A stretch of 6,727 bases of DNA, taken from positions 1-6,727 of the forward strand of contig CACZNY010000343.1 in the NCBI GenBank assembly GCA_902782655.1, in the 5' to 3' direction. Made by a program: the position numbers and the translations under genes. This DNA comes from an uncultured Lachnospiraceae bacterium. GTDB taxonomy: Bacteria > Bacillota > Clostridia > Lachnospirales > Lachnospiraceae. Each line of letters begins with the position of its first letter. Position 1 is the first letter of the stretch. The notes below the pieces were generated by a model. That model was not told the DNA's origin, did no database searches, and was given only the letters and a program-made list of their open reading frames with translations. This document shows, in pieces, positions 1-6,691 of the stretch.

Positions 1-36
1 AAAAACGTAGGTGTAGCGGGCTACACCGAGGCTTTT
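1..36 (-). terminator. Candidate intrinsic terminator, minus strand, cut by the window edge
   Basis: Read on the minus strand, a perfect 7-bp stem (GGTGTAG with CTACACC, 4-base loop; an eighth C-G pair could close it to 2 bases) is flanked by AAAAGC on the 5' side and GTTTTT on the 3' side. These flanks can pair as well, with one G-U, across a 3x3 internal loop. The final T run reaches the window edge and may continue. On the plus strand the same flanks contain an A-C mismatch, so the fold favours minus-strand transcripts, although a bidirectional terminator is possible. It lies about 140 bases beyond the mature rnpB end and could end the rnpB transcript. The stem also shares its arm sequence with the dyad at 72-97, so it could be a protein-binding site instead. 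Confidence 0.45.
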
Positions 37-97
37 GGAAATGTGCTATCAGGTGAGCAGGCAAGCATTTGGTGTAGTTAATTAAAATACGCTACAC
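10..97. repeat. Two dyads built from the same GGTGTAG/CTACAC arms
   Basis: Dyad I is GGTGTAG (10-16) and CTACACC (21-27), separated by 4 bases. Dyad II is GTGTAG (72-77) and CTACAC (92-97), separated by 14 bases with an AT-rich middle (TTAATTAAAATA). The arms are the same in both dyads, so cross-pairing between them is possible. The dyad centres are 66 bases apart. A weaker imperfect pairing, AAAT (39-42) plus GCT (45-47) with AGCATTT (64-70), lies between them. Dyad II with its AT-rich spacer looks more like an operator than an RNA hairpin. No regulator or target gene is visible, so its function is unknown. Confidence 0.5.
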
Positions 98-118
98 TAG
101 TTATGATAAGCAGGCGGT

Positions 119-153
119 GGAGCATGAGCTCGAAATACCTCGCCTCATACTCC
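119..153 (-). other. Strong hairpin just downstream of rnpB
   Basis: On the minus strand GGAGTATGAG (153 to 144) pairs with CTCATGCTCC (128 to 119) over 10 consecutive base pairs, one of them T-G. The 15-base loop contains a possible inner CGA/TCG pairing. The hairpin begins about 23 bases after the end of the rnpB P1 helix. No T run follows, so it does not look like an intrinsic terminator. It could be a 3' trailer structure protecting or guiding processing of the RNase P RNA precursor, which is inference. A short open frame runs through it (see findings), but I do not annotate that as a gene. Confidence 0.4.
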
Positions 154-175
154 TCGTCCAAGCTAAACTTTCATT

Positions 176-529
176 GTAAGTGAGCCTGTAAGCCGGGTTA
201 TGTATCACTTGCGTGATGATGATGATCTATCTTGGCCGCATGTTGCCATACGGCTCTAGCGATCCACCTGGGAACAGACCGGGCCGGCCTATGGTTCCCT
301 GCTTGATCTTGCTCCGGATGGGGCTTGCCGTGCCATCCCTGTTGCCAGAGACGCGGTAGTCTCTTACACTGCCGTTTCACCCTTACTATTTTCATAGCGG
401 TCTACTCTCTGTTGCGCTTTCCCGCGGGTCACCCCGGGCGGACGTTATCCGTCATCCTGCCCTGTGGAGCCCGGACTTTCCTCGACATGACAGATACCCG
501 TCATGCCGCCATCATCCGGCTCACTTACT
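176..529 (-). ncRNA. rnpB: RNase P RNA (catalytic subunit of ribonuclease P), class A-like
   Basis: This is the ribozyme RNA that removes 5' leaders from precursor tRNAs together with the RnpA protein. The ends pair as an 11-bp P1 helix: GTAAGTGAGCC (528 to 518) with GGCTCACTTAC (186 to 176). The 5' conserved block GAGGAAAGTCCGGGCTCC lies at 483 to 466. Its distant P4 partner block, ACATAACCCGGCTTA, lies at 203 to 189. Further landmarks are ACAGAGAGTAGACCGC in the P10/P11 area, the P15-side block CCCATCCGGAGCAAG near 322 to 308, and the GGT of the tRNA-CCA-binding loop at 268 to 266. The layout follows the E. coli-like class A form, as in Clostridia, not the Bacillus class B form. The length of about 354 bases is normal. 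The true ends could shift by a few bases. It follows the kinase gene by about 26 bases and has its own promoter. Confidence 0.96.
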
Positions 530-537
530 GATATATG

Positions 538-566
538 ATTTTACCACATATTTCCCTATGCTCCAA
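538..566 (-). promoter_or_regulatory. Sigma-A-type promoter of rnpB, overlapping the 3' end of the kinase gene
   Basis: On the minus strand a -35-like TTGGAG (566 to 561) is followed after exactly 17 bases by a -10-like TAAAAT (543 to 538). The -10 is preceded by TGG, which gives an extended -10 (TGnTAAAAT). Transcription would start near 531-529, matching the base of the RNase P P1 helix. The -35 box lies within the last kinase codons, whose stop is at 556-558. The spacing and position are convincing; start-site mapping has not been seen. Confidence 0.75.
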
Positions 567-2229
567 AATCCCTGAATATCGATCCTCCTATGAATTCACG
601 TACTATTGAATTCTGTGGGATGCCGGAGCTGTCTACGGTAAGGAAATACTGGAGAAACTGTAACAGGCGTTTCGCTTCCTGATATCCGGGATCGTCCTCC
701 CTTACCTTGAAAAGCAGAGGCTCCACATAAGGCTTCAGGGCTGCAAGCTCATAAATATGAGCGGAATTGAACATGGCGTCAGCCCCCTCCTGATAGGGGA
801 AGATATACTTTTCCTCCCCTCTCCTGACCGAGGACCACATGCTCAGAGTCCTTGAAATCGAAGAGCCTCTTGTATAATAATCTCTGACCATGCGTCTTAT
901 AAGCCTTCCGTCCGTCGTAGGAACACGGTTATGCTCATCAACGCTCAGGGTGGTAAGGGCGCTTATATAGATCTTGTATTTACTGTCAGACGGAAGCGAA
1001 TGCGAAAGCCCGTCGTTAAGTCCGTGTATACCCTCGCAGACAAGGACATCGGATTCCTCAAGAGTCATATAATCTCCCTTATATTCCCTTTGGCCTGTTT
1101 TGAAATTGAATCTGGGAAGCTCCACCGTCCTGCCGGCAAGCAAAGCGTTCATGTCCTTATTGAAGCCCTCCACATCTATGGCTTCAAGACACTCAAAATC
1201 ATAATTTCCGTTTTCATCCTTGGGAGTATCCTCCCGGTTCTTAAAATAATTATCTATCTCCACAGGATGAGGCTTCAGGCCATGGGCTCTGAGCTCTATT
1301 GAAAGCCTGTGGGAAAAGGTGGTCTTGCCGGATGAGGAGGGTCCCGCTATCATCACGAAGCGGACATTGCCTCTTTCGACTATGTCCTTTGCTATCTCCG
1401 CTATCCTGCTCTCCATCAGAGCCTCCTGTACGAGGATGACCTCATTCATCCTGCCGTCGGAAATTGCCTCGTTAAGCTCACCCACTGTCCCGATGCCCAT
1501 CATCTCTCCCCATTTGGAGGAGGCGTTCATGGCGGCAAAGAGCCTTGGACTGTCTTTAAAGGGCGGCACCGTCTCGGGAGCCTTTCTTTCGGGAAGCTGC
1601 AGCATGAGCCCGCTGTCATATTTGAGCACGTCAAAGTATTTGATATAGCCGCAGCTTGGAAGCATAAAGCCGTAGAAATAATCCTGGAAGTCCCCAAGAG
1701 TATAGATGTTTATCTTGTCCGACCTTCTGTATCTGAAAAGCTTCTCCTTATCATACATCCCCCTGTCATGGAACATTTTTATTACCTTGTCAAGGGAATG
1801 GGAGGTTTTCTGTATGGGCATATCCTCATCCACAAGCTCCTGCATCCGCGCCTTTATCCTTGATACATCCTCTTCGCTCAGCTCATTTTTTCCCTCAAAG
1901 CTGCAGTAATATGCGGCATCTATGGAAAATTCCACCTTGAAGCTGTAGATATTCTCAGCTCCCAGCACATCGTATAAGGATTTGATAAGAAGGAGGCAGG
2001 CCGACCTTTTGTAGGCCTTATGCCCGGAGATCGAGGTCAGATCCTCAAATTCCACGACACTGTCTCCGGCAACCATATGGAAAAGCTCTCTTTCCTTATT
2101 GTCCACCTTTGCAAGAGCTATGGCCGAGCCGTAATCCTTCTGGAAATCCCTGGCTATTATCTGCAGTCTGGTGCCTGCAGGATATTCATATTCATTCCCT
2201 CCGCAGGTTATCTTTATCGTATCGCCCAT
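556..2229 (-). CDS. TGS domain–SAD-like–uridine kinase family fusion (putative nucleoside kinase)
   Basis: A 557-residue cytoplasmic protein, probably an ATP-dependent nucleoside kinase of the uridine kinase/phosphoribulokinase fold. Residues 1-65 resemble a TGS domain. Residues about 70-215 resemble the second (SAD, editing-type) N-terminal domain of threonyl-tRNA synthetase. The kinase occupies about 285-530, with a Walker A loop GPSSSGKTT at 296-304, EIDNYF at 324-329 where uridine kinases carry their substrate-binding Asp, and VCEGIHGLN at 397-405 as the Walker B-like strand. An Arg-rich stretch near 442-449 and RRGEEKYIFPYQEGAD near 469-484 fit the lid and family core. The SAD-like part appears to lack the usual His/Cys ligands. 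ATG at 2229 follows AAAGGGG (2242 to 2236) by 6 bases. It lies 17 bases after nif3 and is the last protein gene of the run. The real substrate is not proven; uridine kinase is the family name, not a demonstrated activity. Confidence 0.88.
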   Translation of the reverse strand: MGDTIKITCGGNEYEYPAGTRLQIIARDFQKDYGSAIALAKVDNKERELFHMVAGDSVVEFEDLTSISGHKAYKRSACLLLIKSLYDVLGAENIYSFKVEFSIDAAYYCSFEGKNELSEEDVSRIKARMQELVDEDMPIQKTSHSLDKVIKMFHDRGMYDKEKLFRYRRSDKINIYTLGDFQDYFYGFMLPSCGYIKYFDVLKYDSGLMLQLPERKAPETVPPFKDSPRLFAAMNASSKWGEMMGIGTVGELNEAISDGRMNEVILVQEALMESRIAEIAKDIVERGNVRFVMIAGPSSSGKTTFSHRLSIELRAHGLKPHPVEIDNYFKNREDTPKDENGNYDFECLEAIDVEGFNKDMNALLAGRTVELPRFNFKTGQREYKGDYMTLEESDVLVCEGIHGLNDGLSHSLPSDSKYKIYISALTTLSVDEHNRVPTTDGRLIRRMVRDYYTRGSSISRTLSMWSSVRRGEEKYIFPYQEGADAMFNSAHIYELAALKPYVEPLLFKVREDDPGYQEAKRLLQFLQYFLTVDSSGIPQNSIVREFIGGSIFRDFGA

Positions 2230-2246
2230 AATTATCCCCTTTATCT

Positions 2247-3020
2247 TTATATGACATTAAATTTTCTGACTGTGTTATCCTCAAAGACCTTAAGCTCCGG
2301 CATGGTCTTTGCGATATACTGCTTCATATATCCCGTGAAAAGCTTTTCCACACCGTAATGTCCGGCATCGATTATGCTTATGCCTTTTTCGATGGCATCC
2401 GTCCCGTCGTGATGCCCTATGTCTCCGGTAATAAGGACATCGCAGCCCTCAAGGAAGGCCGTATCTATCCCTGATGAGCCGGAGCCCGGAAGCACGGCGA
2501 CCTTTACTATGGTATCATCGAGATCTCCGTATACGGATACATTATCAAGCTCAAATGCCTGCTTCGTCCTTTCTGCAAGCTCCTTAAGGGAAAGATCCTC
2601 CTTAAGATAGCCCATTGCGCCAAGCCCGAAATCCTCGCTTAAGGTAGGCTCCAAAACCTTTGTCTCTATGAGATCGAGCCTTGATGCGGCTTCATTTGCC
2701 ATACAGGTCACGTCAAAGTCAGTATGCATCGCAAAAAGAGCCATGCCGCAGGATATGATCCTCATTACCCTTTTTCCGACGTAGTTGTCGGAGGATACCC
2801 TCCTTATCGGATGGAATATAAGCGGATGATGGGTAAGGATAAGCTCTGCCTTCTTCTCATGAGCAGCCTCTATCACATCACTTGTGGCGTCGAGCGCGAT
2901 ATAGATACCTGAGATCTCCATCTCCTCGTCTCCTATCAGGAGTCCCGGATTATCCCAGTTTTCAGAATACTGTATGGGCGCCAGCTCATTAAGGGTGCCT
3001 GTCACATTTTTCAGCTTCAA
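2247..3020 (-). CDS. Nif3-like dinuclear metal centre protein (YbgI/YqfO family)
   Basis: A 257-residue protein of the Nif3/DUF34 family: conserved, metal-binding, hexameric in solved relatives, and often linked to GTP cyclohydrolase I type 2 annotation, though the biochemical role remains uncertain. The expected metal ligands are present: His64-His65 in THHP, Asp103 in HTDFD, and His221 with Glu225 in GHYGVE. The length matches the short E. coli YbgI form; the inserted PII-like domain of the roughly 370-residue B. subtilis YqfO is missing. The start is TTG at 3020, and its TTGA overlaps the trmK stop by 4 bases. It is supported by AGGGAGGT (3037 to 3030) 9 bases upstream and by a family-like N-terminus (WDNPGLLIG at 22-30). 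Placement right after trmK repeats the B. subtilis trmK–yqfO order, which suggests a shared, possibly RNA-related role. Confidence 0.93.
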   Translation of the reverse strand: MKLKNVTGTLNELAPIQYSENWDNPGLLIGDEEMEISGIYIALDATSDVIEAAHEKKAELILTHHPLIFHPIRRVSSDNYVGKRVMRIISCGMALFAMHTDFDVTCMANEAASRLDLIETKVLEPTLSEDFGLGAMGYLKEDLSLKELAERTKQAFELDNVSVYGDLDDTIVKVAVLPGSGSSGIDTAFLEGCDVLITGDIGHHDGTDAIEKGISIIDAGHYGVEKLFTGYMKQYIAKTMPELKVFEDNTVRKFNVI

Positions 3021-3718
3021 ATCCTAAGTACCTCCCTGTAGCATTCGGCCTCTTCTGAAAGAATCCTCCTTCTTTCCTCCGGAAGCCCTTCTTTTCCTTC
3101 AAGTCTCCTAAGCTCCTCATATCTTGCCTTAAAAAAGTCCGCTGTCTCCTTATCCTCTAAAGCCCTGCCGGTGAACCTTCCGAATCTCAGCTCTGTTTCA
3201 CTGTAAGGCTCCGTCTTTCTGCCCCTTGCATGGCAGGCCTTTATCATAACGTAAAGCTTTTCATCCTCGCATACATAGCGTTCATCGGTTATGATATAGC
3301 CGTTTTCCGTAAGATATCGTCTCAGCTCGTACTGCTTCGTATGCGGCGACAGGATAAGAGGCTCATAAAGCTTTGCCTTATCCCTGCTTTTTTCCAGTAT
3401 CTCCTTTATCAGAAGACCGCCCATCCCCGCTATGACGAGGGTGTTGGAGCCTTTTTCGAAAGGTGCTATGCCAAGCAGTCCGTCGGAGAGGATAAAGTCT
3501 ATCCTGTCAGCCTGCATCCCGTAAGCCTTTGCGTTTGCCCTTGCAGTATCCAAAGGCCCGCGGTTTATATCAGAGGCTGCCGCCTTTTTGCAGATGCCCT
3601 TATCAATAAGCCAGAGTGCAAGAAGACCGTGATCACAGCCTACATCTGTCACGGTATCGCAGGGCTCCACCATGGAAGCAAGGACACCGAGCCTTTTTGA
3701 AAGAGTGATCTCCTGCAA
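3017..3718 (-). CDS. trmK: tRNA (adenine(22)-N1)-methyltransferase TrmK
   Basis: A 233-residue class I SAM-dependent methyltransferase that methylates N1 of A22 in the D-loop region of certain tRNAs. Visible marks are the family N-terminus LSKRL (6-10), the SAM-binding loop DVGCDHG (25-31), the acidic SDGL (78-81), the family signature AGMGG (97-101), and LSPHTKQYELRRYL (123-136). The C-terminal part from about 185 is rich in Glu, Lys and Arg and is probably the helical coiled-coil domain seen in TrmK. The start is TTG at 3718: it keeps the conserved LSKRL segment, whereas the first internal ATG (Met16) would remove it. It lies 3 bases after the rpoD stop and overlaps nif3 by 4 bases, so it is almost certainly co-translated with both. 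Confidence 0.93.
   Translation of the reverse strand: MQEITLSKRLGVLASMVEPCDTVTDVGCDHGLLALWLIDKGICKKAAASDINRGPLDTARANAKAYGMQADRIDFILSDGLLGIAPFEKGSNTLVIAGMGGLLIKEILEKSRDKAKLYEPLILSPHTKQYELRRYLTENGYIITDERYVCEDEKLYVMIKACHARGRKTEPYSETELRFGRFTGRALEDKETADFFKARYEELRRLEGKEGLPEERRRILSEEAECYREVLRI
3030..3037 (-). promoter_or_regulatory. Ribosome binding site supporting the TTG start of nif3
   Basis: AGGGAGGT on the minus strand lies 9 bases before TTG at 3020, inside the last codons of trmK. It is a near-perfect anti-16S match and is the main reason to choose this non-ATG start. Confidence 0.8.
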
Positions 3719-3721
3719 GCC

Positions 3722-4861
3722 CTACTCCAGATAATCCTTAAGCTTTCGTGATCTTGAGGGGTGTCTGAGCTTCCTTAGAGCCTTCGCCTCTATCTGTCTT
3801 ATCCTCTCACGGGTCACGTTAAACTGCCGTCCCACTTCCTCAAGAGTCCTTGCCTTGCCGTCATCAAGGCCGAATCTAAGCCTTAAGACCTTCTGCTCTC
3901 TTTCCGTCAGTGTATCAAGCACCTCATTAAGCTGCTCTTTTAAGAGCTCAAAGGCTGCCGCGTCTGCGGGCACAGGCACCTGATCATCCTGAATGAAGTC
4001 TCCGAGATGGGAATCCTCCTCCTCTCCTATAGGGGTCTCCAGGGATACTGGTTCCTGTGATATCTTTAGTATCTCACGGACCTTTTCCACCGGCATTTTC
4101 ATCTCTTCCGCGATCTCCTCAGGGGTTGGCTCCCTGCCAAGCTCCTGCAGGAGCTGTCTTGATACGCGGATCAGCTTGTTTATGGTCTCCACCATATGCA
4201 CCGGGATACGGATGGTACGTGCCTGGTCTGCTATGGCTCTTGTAATGGCCTGTCTGATCCACCAGGTAGCATAGGTCGAAAATTTGTAGCCCTTTCTGTA
4301 ATCAAACTTTTCCACTGCCTTTATAAGGCCGAGATTGCCCTCCTGTATCAGATCAAGGAAAAGCATGCCGCGTCCCACATATCTTTTTGCTATGGATACC
4401 ACAAGCCTCAGGTTTGCCTCTGCAAGCTTGTTCTTTGCCTCCTGGTCTCCGATCTCCATCCTTTGGGCAAGAGCCACCTCTTCCTCCGCCGAAAGCAGGG
4501 GTACCTTTCCGATCTCCTTAAGGTACATGCGTACAGGATCTTCTATGGAGACGCTGTCAGGCACAGACAGATCGACATTCTCCACATCGACCTCTTCCTC
4601 GTTTTCGATCTCCTCCGGCGGCACGTCGTCATCAGGCACCATATCATCCTCGGAAGGAGGCGTCATTTTCAGGATATCTATCCCGTTCTTTTCAAGTGTT
4701 TCCCATATCCTGTCATAATCATCCTCCGAAAGCTCTACGCCTTTGAAGTGATCGATTATCTCCTGGTTTTCAAGAACGTTCTCTTTTTTGCGGCCAAGCT
4801 CTACTATGCTTTTGAGCTTCTCCTCAAATTTCTCGTCGATCTTTTCTTCATTTTCTTCCAT
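3722..4861 (-). CDS. rpoD: Primary RNA polymerase sigma factor RpoD/SigA
   Basis: A 379-residue housekeeping sigma-70 factor that directs RNA polymerase to most promoters. The size fits the compact Gram-positive SigA form, which lacks the large non-conserved region of E. coli sigma-70. Residues 1-75 form an acidic region 1.1-like segment, followed by an acidic linker (71-105). Region 1.2 is around [16 protein letters not shown] (108-123). Regions 2.1-2.4 span about 140-223, with the aromatic melting residues in [11 protein letters not shown] (191-201) and the -10-reading Gln204 and Thr207. Region 3 follows, and region 4.2 holds the helix-turn-helix at about 339-368, with [12 protein letters not shown] reading the -35 box. 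The ATG follows GGGAGGAG by 7 bases. It lies 44 bases after dnaG in the classic replication–transcription gene order. I see no clear promoter in that gap. Confidence 0.98.
   Translation of the reverse strand: MEENEEKIDEKFEEKLKSIVELGRKKENVLENQEIIDHFKGVELSEDDYDRIWETLEKNGIDILKMTPPSEDDMVPDDDVPPEEIENEEEVDVENVDLSVPDSVSIEDPVRMYLKEIGKVPLLSAEEEVALAQRMEIGDQEAKNKLAEANLRLVVSIAKRYVGRGMLFLDLIQEGNLGLIKAVEKFDYRKGYKFSTYATWWIRQAITRAIADQARTIRIPVHMVETINKLIRVSRQLLQELGREPTPEEIAEEMKMPVEKVREILKISQEPVSLETPIGEEEDSHLGDFIQDDQVPVPADAAAFELLKEQLNEVLDTLTEREQKVLRLRFGLDDGKARTLEEVGRQFNVTRERIRQIEAKALRKLRHPSRSRKLKDYLE
3725..3728 (-). promoter_or_regulatory. Ribosome binding site for trmK inside the last rpoD codons
   Basis: GGAG on the minus strand, made from the final two rpoD sense codons, lies 6 bases before TTG at 3718. 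The ribosome ending rpoD would uncover or directly reuse it, which supports translational coupling. Confidence 0.65.
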
Positions 4862-4868
4862 AAAGCTG

Positions 4869-4876
4869 CTCCTCCC
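4869..4876 (-). promoter_or_regulatory. Strong ribosome binding site of rpoD
   Basis: GGGAGGAG on the minus strand lies 7 bases before ATG at 4861. It is a strong match at ideal spacing and fixes the rpoD start; no other start competes. Confidence 0.85.
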
Positions 4877-4905
4877 TGCTTTCTAAGCTGTAAATGCGCT
4901 TCCGG

Positions 4906-6687
4906 CTAAAGCTTGATCCTTATCTTTTTAAGCTCCGCCAGAGCCTTTTTTTCCTCCCTGACTTTTTTCAGGGGATCCGCTCCGTCGTCTTCGTTCTTAT
5001 TCCGGTCGAGAGACCCCTTCTTCACCCTTATCACAAGATCAGTAACAGATCTCTCCCTGTCCTCCGTGGTATCCATGTCATAAAGCTTCCTGTTAACTGC
5101 GGCCGATGCATCATTTGCCCGGTCCTCCATCGCAAATCTGGTAAGAAGATCCGCCATGGAAAAGCTTCCGTTTTCATAACCCTCGTATATGCCGGACGCT
5201 ATCTCGCGGTTCATGCCCTCGCTGAAATCCTCTACCGAGATATACTTCTTTACGGCTTCATATACCTCTCTCTCCTCTACCATCCAGGTGAGCAGGTATT
5301 TCTCTGCCTTACAGGCTCCGTCTTCTTTTGCCTCTCCGCCGTCTTTTCCGCTGCTCCTCCTTTGAGGCTCAGCAATTTCGGGCGGCGGCTCTCCTATCCT
5401 TTCGGCAGACAGCGCTACTGCCCTTCTCAGGGCATCCTCTCTTATTGAATACTTCGACGCCACGGCTGAAATGTAATTATCCCTTGCAAGCTCGTCCTCT
5501 ATCCCGGCAAGCCTTTTGGCTGCTTCGGACTGGAAGGCTGTCCTGCCTTCGGGGTCTGACATATCAAAGGACCTCCTGATATATTCCAGCTCAAAAAAGA
5601 ATGAATTCTGCGCCTCATCTATCCTTTTCTGAAACTCCTCCGTACCGAGAGCCTTTATGAATTCATCCGGATCCTTATGCGGATCGAGATGTATTACCTT
5701 TGTCGAAAGCCCTGCCGACCGGCATATGGGGATAGCCCGCATGGCAGCCTTCTGTCCGGCCTCATCTGAATCATAGGTGAGTCTGATGTCTTTGGTGTAT
5801 CTGCGCAGAAGGTTCGCATGCCCTGACGTGAACGCCGTTCCAAGGGACGCGACTGCCTCTGTAAAGCCTGCCTGATGCATGGAGATCACATCCATATAGC
5901 CTTCGCATACTATCCTGTAGGGCTTCCTTGACCGCCTTGCCACATTCAGGCCGTACATATTGTGGCTTTTGTCAAAAACAACAGTCTCCGGGGAATTAAG
6001 GTATTTGGGCTGTCCGTCTCCCATGACCCTGCCGCCGAAGCCGATGACCCTGTTATTGATATCCATTATCGGAAACATTACCCGGTTGAAAAACCTGTCA
6101 GTCATACCGTGCTTTTCCGATATATTGCAAAGACCTGCGCCGTCTATTACCTTATCCGAAAAGCCTTTTTTCCTGAGGTAGGATACTGCCTCATCAAAGC
6201 CCTTTCCGGAATAGCCGAGGCCGAAGTTTTTTATCGTTTCATCAGTCAGCCCTCTTTTTTTCAGATACTCGAGTCCTGTCCTTCCCTCCTGGCTGTACAG
6301 TCTTTTATAATAATAAACCGCGGCTGTCTTAAGACATTCCATCACCTGGCTCCTGAAGCTCGCCGCCGCCTTTTCCTCAGCGGTCTCTTCCATTTCGGGA
6401 AGATCGATGCCCGCCCTGTCCGCCAGATATTTTACTGCTTCGAGGAAGTTATAGTTTTCATAATCCATAACAAAGCTTATGACGTTGCCTCCTGCATCGC
6501 AGCCGAAACAGTGGTAGGTCTGCCGCTCCGGGCTTACGCAGAATGAGCCTGTCTTTTCATTATGGAAGGGGCAGAGGCCGAAGTAATTCGCTCCGCTTCT
6601 TTTCAGTTTGACCGCACTTCCTATGACGTCCACGATATCGCTTGCGGATCGTATTTCATCTATAAGCTCCGGACTGTATCTTGGCAT
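4906..6687 (-). CDS. dnaG: DNA primase DnaG
   Basis: A 593-residue primase that makes RNA primers at the replication fork together with the replicative helicase. The N-terminal zinc-binding domain has Cys39, His42, Cys60 and Cys63 (CPFH...CFGC). The RNA polymerase core includes RFFNRVMFPI (198-207), GFGGR (216-220) and PKYLNSPET (227-235). The TOPRIM catalytic motifs are EGYMDV (262-267, Glu262), YDSDEAG (305-311, Asp306 and Asp308) and the acidic HKDPDEF (337-343). A charged, Pro-containing linker (about 430-462) leads to a divergent C-terminal domain (about 463-593), the expected helicase-interacting part. All key residues are present, so the enzyme should be active. The ATG lies only 4 bases after the upstream stop, with just a weak GGTAAAGTG-like ribosome site, which suggests coupled translation. 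Confidence 0.98.
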   Translation of the reverse strand: MPRYSPELIDEIRSASDIVDVIGSAVKLKRSGANYFGLCPFHNEKTGSFCVSPERQTYHCFGCDAGGNVISFVMDYENYNFLEAVKYLADRAGIDLPEMEETAEEKAAASFRSQVMECLKTAAVYYYKRLYSQEGRTGLEYLKKRGLTDETIKNFGLGYSGKGFDEAVSYLRKKGFSDKVIDGAGLCNISEKHGMTDRFFNRVMFPIMDINNRVIGFGGRVMGDGQPKYLNSPETVVFDKSHNMYGLNVARRSRKPYRIVCEGYMDVISMHQAGFTEAVASLGTAFTSGHANLLRRYTKDIRLTYDSDEAGQKAAMRAIPICRSAGLSTKVIHLDPHKDPDEFIKALGTEEFQKRIDEAQNSFFFELEYIRRSFDMSDPEGRTAFQSEAAKRLAGIEDELARDNYISAVASKYSIREDALRRAVALSAERIGEPPPEIAEPQRRSSGKDGGEAKEDGACKAEKYLLTWMVEEREVYEAVKKYISVEDFSEGMNREIASGIYEGYENGSFSMADLLTRFAMEDRANDASAAVNRKLYDMDTTEDRERSVTDLVIRVKKGSLDRNKNEDDGADPLKKVREEKKALAELKKIRIKL

Positions 6688-6691
6688 GGCA

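Noticed and set aside
69..180. Possible plus-strand promoter (TTGGTG, 18 bases, TACACT) followed by a 19-codon frame from ATG at 124, antisense to the end of rnpB
   Set aside because: Both promoter boxes are weak, the ribosome site is too close to the ATG, and the frame ends inside the RNase P RNA region.
198..531. Open frames of 65 and 68 residues on opposite strands
   Set aside because: Both lie within the RNase P RNA, whose conserved blocks and P1 pairing explain the sequence fully; neither has a credible ribosome site.
4862..4905. Possible internal promoter in the dnaG–rpoD gap
   Set aside because: I see a strong ribosome site but no convincing -35/-10 pair at proper spacing; a promoter inside dnaG cannot be excluded.
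4196..4909. Plus-strand 237-residue frame opposite rpoD
   Set aside because: It is wholly antisense to a certain gene and its Cys/His/Leu-rich composition is typical of a shadow frame; no domain is recognised.
4894..5448. Plus-strand 184-residue frame with hydrophobic stretches
   Set aside because: It lies opposite the charged C-terminal part of dnaG; the complement of Glu/Lys-rich codons gives Phe/Leu/Ser-rich frames, which mimics membrane segments.
5962..6546. Plus-strand 194-residue frame opposite dnaG
   Set aside because: It is antisense to the conserved primase core and is explained by codon bias of dnaG; no motif is visible.
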